Shown: positions 1-5,900 of the stretch, piece after piece
Layout of the letters: every line of letters starts with the position of its first letter
Numbering within the stretch: position 1 is the first letter of the stretch
Source of the DNA: Geodermatophilaceae bacterium
GTDB lineage: Bacteria; Actinomycetota; Actinomycetes; Mycobacteriales; Geodermatophilaceae
Assembly (NCBI GenBank): GCA_013812385.1
Contig: JACCTM010000145.1
Span: 1-6,374, forward strand
DNA: 6,374 nt
Direction: 5' to 3'
Translations under genes and position numbers: made by a program
Notes under the pieces: model-generated
Databases searched by the model: none
The model's input: the letters and a program-made list of their open reading frames with translations, nothing else
Told to the model about the DNA's origin: nothing

Positions 1-860
1 GCTCGCCGCTGACGGGTGGGGAGCACCGTCCCGGCTGCCAGTCGGCGAGCGATCACCAGGAACGCTGTGTGGCCGACCATCCGATGCTCGGGCCGAACGG
101 CCAGGCCGACAACGTGCCAGGGTCGCAGCAGGGTCTCGGTGGCCGAAGGCTCGGCGTAGGAGCCCTCGGCTCGGATTGCCTCGACCAGGGTCGAGAGTTG
201 CGTGACGGTGGCCACGTAGCCGATCAGCACTCCTCCAGGCCGCAGGACCGTGCCGATCGCTGGTAGCACCTGCCACGGCTCGAGCATGTCGAGGATTACC
301 CGGTCCACGTCAGGCTCCTCGGCATCGCCCACCTCGACGACGTCACCATGTCGCAAGTCCCACGACCCCGGCTCCTCGCCGAAGAACCGGACCACATTGG
401 CACGTGCCACCTCGGCGAACTCTTCCCGCCGCTCATAGGAGATCACCGTCCCGGTCGGGCCGACGGCGCGTAGCAGCGAGCAGGTCAGCGCTCCCGAGCC
501 GGCACCGGCCTCCAGTACCCGGGCACCAGGATGGATGTCACCCATCATCAAGATCTGTGCGCTGTCCTTGGGGTAGATGACCTGGGCGCCGCGCGGCATG
601 GACAGCACGTAGTCGGCCAACAGCGGTCGCAGGGCCAGATAGCCGGTGCCCGACGTCGACATCACCACGCGGCCCTCGTCGTACCCGATCAGGTCGTCGT
701 GCGAGATCGCGCCACGGTGGGTGTGAAACGACTTGCCCGGTTCGAGGACGACGGTGTGCAGCCGGCCCTTCGGGTCGGTGAGCTGGACCCGATCCCCCAC
801 CGCGAAGTGCCGTCGATCAGCGGGCGGCTCGGGAGGCGGCTCGACCGGGGTTACAGACAC
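1..860 (-). CDS. trmI: tRNA (adenine-58-N1)-methyltransferase TrmI, 3' end cut by the window edge
   Basis: Transfers a methyl group from S-adenosylmethionine to N1 of A58 in the T-loop of tRNA, which stabilises tRNA folding; the family works as a cytoplasmic homotetramer. Read on the minus strand, 286 codons are open from the GTG at 860-858 to the left edge. Motifs seen: HTHRG at residues 46-50 in the N-terminal beta domain, SMPRGAQVIYPKD before the Rossmann fold, the SAM loop EAGAGSG at 117-123, and LDMLEPW at 190-196, whose Asp191 is the expected catalytic Asp. The C-terminal GHTAFLV stretch is present. The M. tuberculosis homologue Rv2118c is about 280 residues, so only a few codons are probably missing. 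GTG 860 is chosen because no start codon lies in frame for at least 100 bp upstream, and the next one (GTG 800) would remove conserved N-terminal residues. The N-terminus is unusually proline-rich (PPPEPP). In many actinobacteria this gene lies near the Pup-proteasome genes; that is not visible here. Confidence 0.95.
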   Translation of the reverse strand, partial: MSVTPVEPPPEPPADRRHFAVGDRVQLTDPKGRLHTVVLEPGKSFHTHRGAISHDDLIGYDEGRVVMSTSGTGYLALRPLLADYVLSMPRGAQVIYPKDSAQILMMGDIHPGARVLEAGAGSGALTCSLLRAVGPTGTVISYERREEFAEVARANVVRFFGEEPGSWDLRHGDVVEVGDAEEPDVDRVILDMLEPWQVLPAIGTVLRPGGVLIGYVATVTQLSTLVEAIRAEGSYAEPSATETLLRPWHVVGLAVRPEHRMVGHTAFLVIARRLAAGTVLPTRQRR

Positions 861-867
861 CGGGGAG

Positions 868-873
868 ATGGTA
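868..873 (-). promoter_or_regulatory. trmI: Probable -10 box of a leaderless trmI promoter
   Basis: Read on the minus strand, the hexamer TACCAT at 873-868 fits the actinobacterial SigA-type consensus TANNNT. It ends 7 nt before the GTG at 860-858, which would put the transcription start at or next to the first base of the start codon. No Shine-Dalgarno-like purine stretch lies between them (CTCCCCG), as expected for a leaderless message. No good -35 box is visible about 17 nt further up, so this rests on one hexamer and its spacing. Confidence 0.4.
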
Positions 874-896
874 CGAGCACCTCGGCACGAGGCATC

Positions 897-1275
897 TGGC
901 GCAGTTCCCCACTTCGTCGGCTGGCGAGCCGCTATGTCTCTCCACCGGACTTGCTCCGCATTCCGCTGGCGCAGCGATCGACCTCACTGTCTGCACGAAG
1001 GATGGCGACGAGCTCGACATGGGTACCCCGGTCAACGCCAGCCCGGAAGCCAGCGACAACGGGTGCTTCACCGCGGCACCGAACATCAGCCGTACCGCGC
1101 GAGCCAACCGAGACATCCTCACCCGGGCCCTGAGTGCGGCTGGGCTGGTCAACTACCTGACCGATGGTGGCACTGGTCCTTCGGGGACTGCTACTGGGCC
1201 CTCGCCACCCAGGCCGCGTGCACCGCCCGTCAGATCAGCCGGCTGTCGGTGGCCGCGCCTACCCTGCGGATGTGA
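897..1275 (+). pseudogene. Decayed D-Ala-D-Ala dipeptidase (VanX/DdpX type, peptidase M15D), 5'-truncated and frameshifted
   Basis: Intact members are zinc enzymes that hydrolyse D-Ala-D-Ala, in vancomycin resistance or peptidoglycan recycling. Here only the C-terminal half is recognisable, in three successive plus-strand frames. First comes LRRLASRYVSPPD, ending at 950. After one missing base, APHSAGAAIDLTV runs on through MGTPVNASPE and ALSAAGLVNYLTD to 1165. After a second missing base, WHWSFGDCYWALAT continues to a TGA at 1273-1275. The zinc-ligand signature HSxGxAxD is present (His 959-961, Asp 980-982), as is the third ligand His in the WWH motif (1171-1173). The catalytic Glu that normally precedes WWH is Asp (GAT, 1163-1165), and an Arg usual in GDRYWA is Cys. 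The N-terminal half, with the substrate-binding Arg, is absent: trmI starts there on the other strand. Family assignment is from remembered motifs. Two sequencing errors could explain the frameshifts but not the missing half. Confidence 0.82.
1260..1265 (+). promoter_or_regulatory. Probable -10 box of a leaderless promoter for the RecB-like nuclease gene
   Basis: The hexamer TACCCT fits TANNNT and ends 6 nt before the GTG at 1272. A transcript from it would begin at the start codon. No ribosome-binding site precedes that GTG (GCGGAT), in keeping with leaderless translation. A convincing -35 element is not visible near 1237-1242. The box lies inside the last codons of the dipeptidase remnant. 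Confidence 0.38.
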
Positions 1276-2213
1276 CCACTCAGACAGCGCCGTTCAGCGC
1301 CGAATCCCGGACCCGGTCGCTGTCACCTTCCCGTGCTGCGGACTTCAAGTCCTGCCCACTCCTCTACCGCCTTCGTACGATCGACCGGCTCCCCCAGCGC
1401 CCATCCGCAGCAGCGGCCAGAGGCACCCTCGTCCACGCCGTCCTCGAGCGCCTGTACGACCTTCCGGCGGCCGGTCGTACGGTCGAGCGGGCCAAGTCGA
1501 TGGTGTCTGAGGAGTGGAACAAGCTGCTCGCGGACGAACCAGAACTCCACCAGATCGTCGCCGAACTCCGCGACCGCGCCGCTGCCAAGGACATCCCGGA
1601 TCCAGTCAGTAAAACGGTGATGATCCAGACCATTGACTACATCACCGACGGCGACCTGATCGGGCGGTGGCTGGTGTCGGCCGCCGGTCTGCTGGACTCC
1701 TATTTCGCGCTGGAGGATCCGACCCGGATCCAGCCGGTCGGCCGGGAACTGATGGTGGAGTTCGATCTGGGTGACGGTCCTGTCCTTCGCGGGATCATCG
1801 ACCGACTCGATGCAACCGCCGACGGCGACCTGCGGGTGGTGGACTACAAGACCGGCGTCACCCCGCGAGAGGCTTTCGAGGCCAAGGCGCTGTTTCAGAT
1901 GAAGTTCTACGCGTTGGTGCTGTATCGGACCCGCGGGGTGGTTCCCCGCCAGCTGCGGCTGCTGTACCTCGGGGACGAGGACATGCTCAGCTACGCGCCG
2001 GAGGCCGACGAGCTCGATCGCTTCGAGGGCACCCTCCGGGCGATCTGGGCGGCTATCCAGGCAAGCATCGACCGAAAAGAGTTCCGACCGAGCCCTAGCC
2101 GGTTGTGCTCGTGGTGTGACTATCAGGCGCTCTGCCCGGCATGGGGCGGCACCCCGCCGCCCTACCCCGTCGCGGCGATCCCGGTGGACGACCCCGCGCC
2201 CGAGCCTGACTGA
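1272..2213 (+). CDS. RecB/Cas4-like PD-(D/E)XK nuclease with Fe-S cluster signature
   Basis: A 313-residue stand-alone nuclease of the RecB/AddB/Cas4 group (PDDEXK_1), expected to cut DNA ends in the cytoplasm; its substrate and partners are not known to me. The nuclease core is complete: His55 in RGTLVHAVLE, Asp177 in GIIDRLD, Asp191 and Lys193 in VVDYKTG, and motif QMKFY at 209-213. These match the E. coli RecB active-site set His/Asp/Asp/Lys. Cys28 (FKSCP) together with Cys279, Cys282 and Cys288 near the C-terminus (CSWCDYQALC) form the Cys-x(n)-Cys-x2-Cys-x5-Cys pattern that binds a 4Fe-4S cluster in AddB and Cas4. There is no helicase domain and no cas1/cas2 nearby. GTG 1272 is chosen because it gives a short N-terminus before LSPSRAADF, as in Rv2119-type homologues. 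An ATG at 1164 in the same frame would run over the dipeptidase fragment. The last 52 bp overlap the convergent phosphatase gene. Confidence 0.9.
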   Translation: MTTQTAPFSAESRTRSLSPSRAADFKSCPLLYRLRTIDRLPQRPSAAAARGTLVHAVLERLYDLPAAGRTVERAKSMVSEEWNKLLADEPELHQIVAELRDRAAAKDIPDPVSKTVMIQTIDYITDGDLIGRWLVSAAGLLDSYFALEDPTRIQPVGRELMVEFDLGDGPVLRGIIDRLDATADGDLRVVDYKTGVTPREAFEAKALFQMKFYALVLYRTRGVVPRQLRLLYLGDEDMLSYAPEADELDRFEGTLRAIWAAIQASIDRKEFRPSPSRLCSWCDYQALCPAWGGTPPPYPVAAIPVDDPAPEPD

Positions 2214-2905
2214 ACCCGACGGAGTTCGGCCAAGCCGGCCCGATGCTCGTTCAGGAGTTCGGCCAGTCCGGCCAGCGACATTCCGAGCAGGCTGTCCCGG
2301 AGGGTCACTCCGGTCAACCCCTCGACCGAAGCAGCGGCCGGTACGACTAGGACGGCGCATCCCGCGTCCCGCGCCGACGTCGCTCCGGGCACTGAGTCCT
2401 CGATCGCCACACTGTCCCTTGCAGCGACACCGAGCCGGTGGGCGGCGAGCAGGTACGGGTCCGGATGCGGCTTACCTCGACTGACCTGTTCACCGCTGAC
2501 CACGGTGTGAAACGACCCGATGGGCAGCGCGTCCACGACGGTCTCGGTCATCTGTCGATGGGACATCGTGACCAGCGCGGTTGGCACTCCGGCCGCACGC
2601 ACTTCGGCCAGCAGGTCCAGCGCCCCCGGTAGCCACGGAGGTGCCTTCTGGACACCGGCTACGACATGAGACTGCATCCGGTCGATGATCGCCGCATTGG
2701 GAAGGTCGATGCCGATCTCCTCACGCAGGTACGTAGCGGAATCCCAGAGCGACCAACCCACCAGATGCCGTGCCTGCTCGGCACTCCAGGGATGGCCGTA
2801 CTCGCCGACCAGCATCGTCTCCGCCTCGAACCACAACGGCTCGCTGTCGACCAGCGTGCCGTCGAGGTCGAAGAGCACCGCCGCAGGCAGTTGGATGGAC
2901 GTCAC
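2162..2905 (-). CDS. HAD-superfamily (subfamily IA) phosphatase, beta-phosphoglucomutase-like
   Basis: A 247-residue cytoplasmic phosphohydrolase, probably acting on a small phosphorylated metabolite; the substrate cannot be read from sequence. All four HAD motifs are present: I, DLDGTLVDSE with nucleophile Asp13 and acid/base Asp15; II, Thr113 in ALVTMS; III, Lys145 in SRGKPHPDP; IV, Glu169-Asp170 in IEDSVPGATSARDAG. Residues about 20-90 form the helical C1 cap. It starts at the GTG at 2905-2903, 12 bp after the metH stop, with no clear ribosome-binding site, so it is probably co-transcribed and translationally coupled with metH. The core ends near residue 218. What follows is odd: a repeated AGLAEL element, then a Gly/Ser/Ala-rich tail (232-247) encoded antisense to the nuclease gene's 3' end. 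Alternatives are phosphoglycolate phosphatase or a pseudouridine-5'-phosphatase-like enzyme. Confidence 0.9.
   Translation of the reverse strand: MTSIQLPAAVLFDLDGTLVDSEPLWFEAETMLVGEYGHPWSAEQARHLVGWSLWDSATYLREEIGIDLPNAAIIDRMQSHVVAGVQKAPPWLPGALDLLAEVRAAGVPTALVTMSHRQMTETVVDALPIGSFHTVVSGEQVSRGKPHPDPYLLAAHRLGVAARDSVAIEDSVPGATSARDAGCAVLVVPAAASVEGLTGVTLRDSLLGMSLAGLAELLNEHRAGLAELRRVQSGSGAGSSTGIAATG
2221..2273. repeat. Direct repeat of 20 bp at 33-bp spacing in the 3' end of the phosphatase gene
   Basis: The 20-bp units at 2221-2240 and 2254-2273 match at 18 of 20 positions and begin 33 bp (11 codons) apart, in frame. In the minus-strand protein they encode AGLAEL twice, at residues 212-217 and 223-228. 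The spacing and in-frame relation suggest an internal 33-bp duplication, or an amphipathic helix with repeated residues. Each unit also contains GGCC-N5-GGCC, a short inverted repeat, but no T-run follows, so I do not call a terminator. Confidence 0.6.
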
Positions 2906-2917
2906 CGAGCACCGACG

Positions 2918-5900
2918 TCATCGGGCATTGAAGTACTTCGCCTCGGGGTGGTGCACGATCATGGCCGACGTGGACTGCTCCGGGTGCAGTTGGAACTCCT
3001 CGGACAGCTCGACGCCGATCCGGCCGGGTTCGAGCAGGCCCACGAGCTGCTGCTGGTCCTCGAGGTTCGGACAGGCCGGGTAGCCGAACGCGAACCGAGC
3101 TCCCCGGTAACCCAGCTTGAAAAAGGACTCCAGATCGTCCGGATCCTCGGCCGCGGCGTTCGTACCGTCGTCGAAACGCAACTCACCGCGGACCCGCTGA
3201 TGCCAGCGCTCCGCGAGGGCCTCGGTCAGCTGCACGGACAGGCCGTGCACCTCCAAGTAGTCCCGATAGGCGTTCTTGGCCAGGAGTTCGTTGGCGTACT
3301 CGCTGATCCGATTGCCCATGGTGACGATGTCAAAGGCGATGACGTCGACGTCACCGGAGTCCTGGGGGCGGAAAAAGTCCGACATGCAGAGCCTGCGCTC
3401 TCGGCGTTGCCTCGGAAAGGTGAACCGGGTCCGCTCGGCTCCGGACTCGTCGAGCACGATCAGGTCGTCGCCGACGCTGACGCACGGGTAGTAGCCGTAG
3501 ACCACCGCCGCCTCGAGAACGCCCTCGGTGGCAAACCGGTCCAGCCAGTACCGCAGCCGCGGGCGCCCCTCGGTCTCGACCAGATCCTCGTACGACGGGC
3601 CCTCACCGCCGCGCGCGGCTCGTAGCCCCCACTGCCCGAGGAAGGTGGCCCGCTCGTCGATCATCGGCGCGTACTCGGCCAGCGCGATCCCCTTGACCAC
3701 CCGCGAACCCCAGAACGGCGGCGACGGGACGGGGTTGCCGGTCGCCACATCCGAGCGTCCGACGAACGGCTCCTCGGGTACGGCGTTGGCGGCGCGCTCG
3801 GCGGCGATCCGCAGAGACCGTTCCCGGCGGGCCTTGCGCTCGGCCTTGCGCTGATCGGCGAGGTCCTGCTTGGGCTCGCTCGGCGTCGCCGAATCCGGGA
3901 CTGCGCCGCGCCGCCGGGCCAGGATGGTGTCCATCATTCGCAGGCCCTCGAAGGCGTCCCGGGCGTAGTGCACGTCGCCGTGGTACATCTCGGCCAGGTC
4001 GTGCTCCACGTAAGCGCGGGTCAGCGCGGCTCCGCCAAGCAGCACCGGATAGGTCTCGGATATGCCTCGGGAGTTCAGCTCCTCCAGGTTCTCCTTCATG
4101 ATCACGGTCGATTTCACCAACAGCCCGGACATGCCGATGGCGTCGGCCCGATGTTCCTGGGCCGCATCCACAATGGTCGCGATCGGCTGCTTGATCCCGA
4201 GGTTGACCACCGTGTATCCGTTGTTGGACAGGATGATGTCGACCAGGTTCTTGCCAATGTCGTGAACGTCGCCCTTGACCGTGGCCAGCACGATCGTGCC
4301 CTTGCCGCCAGTGTCGTCCGAAGACTCCATATGCGGTTCGAGGTAGCCCACGGCGGTCTTCATCACCTCTGCTGACTGCAGTACGAAGGGCAACTGCATC
4401 TGGCCGGACCCGAACAACTCACCGACGGTCTTCATGCCGTGCAGCAGGTCCTCGTTGACGATCTCGAGGGCTGGCTTGGTGCTCAGAGCCTCGTCCAGGT
4501 CGGCCTCCAAGCCGTTGCGCTCCCCGTCGACGATCCGGCGCTGCAGCCGTTCCCCGAGCGGGAGGCCGGCGAGCTCCTCGGCCCGGGTCTGCCGGGCCGC
4601 GGCCATGTCGACGCCCTCGAACAGGTCCAGATAGCGGGCCAGCGGGTCGTACCCCTCCCGGCGCCGGTCATAGACCAGATCGAGGGCGACGTTGCGCTGC
4701 TCCTCGGGGATCTTGTTCATCGGCAGGATCTTCGAAGCGTGCACGATCGCCGAGTCCAGTCCGGCGTTCTGGGCCTCGTGCAGGAAGACCGAGTTAAGCA
4801 CCTGGCGCGCGGCGGGGTTCAACCCGAACGACACGTTGGACACGCCAAGGGTGGTCTGGACGTCGGGGTAGCGGCGCTTGAGTTCTTTGATCGCCTCGAT
4901 CGTCTCGATGCCGTCCCGGCGGGTCTCCTCCTGCCCGGTGGCGATCGGGAAGGTGAGCGTGTCGACCATGATGTCGCCGTGGGTCATCCCCCATTGATCG
5001 ACAAGGGTGTCGATCGTGCGCGCGGCCACGGCCACCTTCAGCTCTGCCGTGCGGGCCTGGCCGCTCTCGTCGATGCACATGACGACGACCGCGGCGCCGT
5101 GTTCTCGGATGATCGGCATGACCCTGGCAAAGCGTGATTCCGGACCCTCACCATCTTCGAAGTTCACCGAGTTGACCACGCAGCGGCCACCGAGCAGCTC
5201 CAGCCCGGCCTCGATCACCGCGGGCTCGGTGGAGTCCAGGACGATGGGCAGCGTCGAGGCGGTGGCGAGCCGGCCGGCCAGGCGGCGCATGTCCTCGGCA
5301 CCGTCGCGACCGACGTAGTCGATGCACAGGTCGAGCAGGTGCGCCCCGTCGCGGATCTGGCCGCGGGCGATCTCGATGCAGTCGTCATAGCGCTCCTCGA
5401 GCATCGCGTCGCGGAAGGCCCGGGACCCGTTGGCGTTGGTCCGCTCGCCGATCACCAGGACGCTGGCGTCCTGTTCGAAGGGAACTGCCGCATACAGCGA
5501 GGACAGGCTGGGCTCGCTGCGCGGACGGCGTACGGCCGGTGTCAGGTTCTGCACAGCCGCGACCACCGCACGGATGTGTCCCGGCGTCGTGCCGCAGCAT
5601 CCCCCGATCAGTCGAGTGCCGAACTCGGTCACGAACCCGGACAGGGCGGCGGCCAGCTCGTCCTCGGTCAGCGGGTACACCGCTCCATGCGGCCCCAGTC
5701 GAGGCAGTCCGGCATTGGGCATGCACGAGATGTCGATCTTCGCGTGTCGCGACAAATGCCGCAGGTGCTCGCTCATCTCGGCCGGGCCGGTGGCGCAGTT
5801 CAAGCCGATCAGGTCGATGCCCAGCGGTTCGAGCGCGGTCAGTGCGGCACCGATCTCCGAACCCAGCAGCATCGTGCCGGTGGTCTCGACGGTCACGTGG

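Noticed and set aside
817..1152. Minus-strand open frame of 111 codons upstream of trmI
   Set aside because: It is antisense to the dipeptidase remnant and overlaps the start of trmI in another frame; the protein has no recognisable motif.
1164..1271. In-frame ATG at 1164 as an earlier start for the RecB-like nuclease
   Set aside because: It would add 36 residues with no resemblance to nuclease N-termini, translated out of frame from the WHWSFGD part of the dipeptidase remnant. GTG 1272 has a well-placed -10 box and gives the family-like N-terminus.
2206..2280. Bidirectional terminator between the convergent nuclease and phosphatase genes
   Set aside because: The GGCC-N5-GGCC inverted repeats are short, lie inside coding sequence and lack a following T-run.
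2666..3625. Plus-strand open frame of 319 codons
   Set aside because: It lies antisense to the phosphatase gene and the metH 3' end, both with full motif sets. Long antisense frames are common in high-GC DNA.
4439..5137. Plus-strand open frame of 232 codons
   Set aside because: It is antisense to the pterin-binding and cap regions of metH and is explained by high-GC codon bias.
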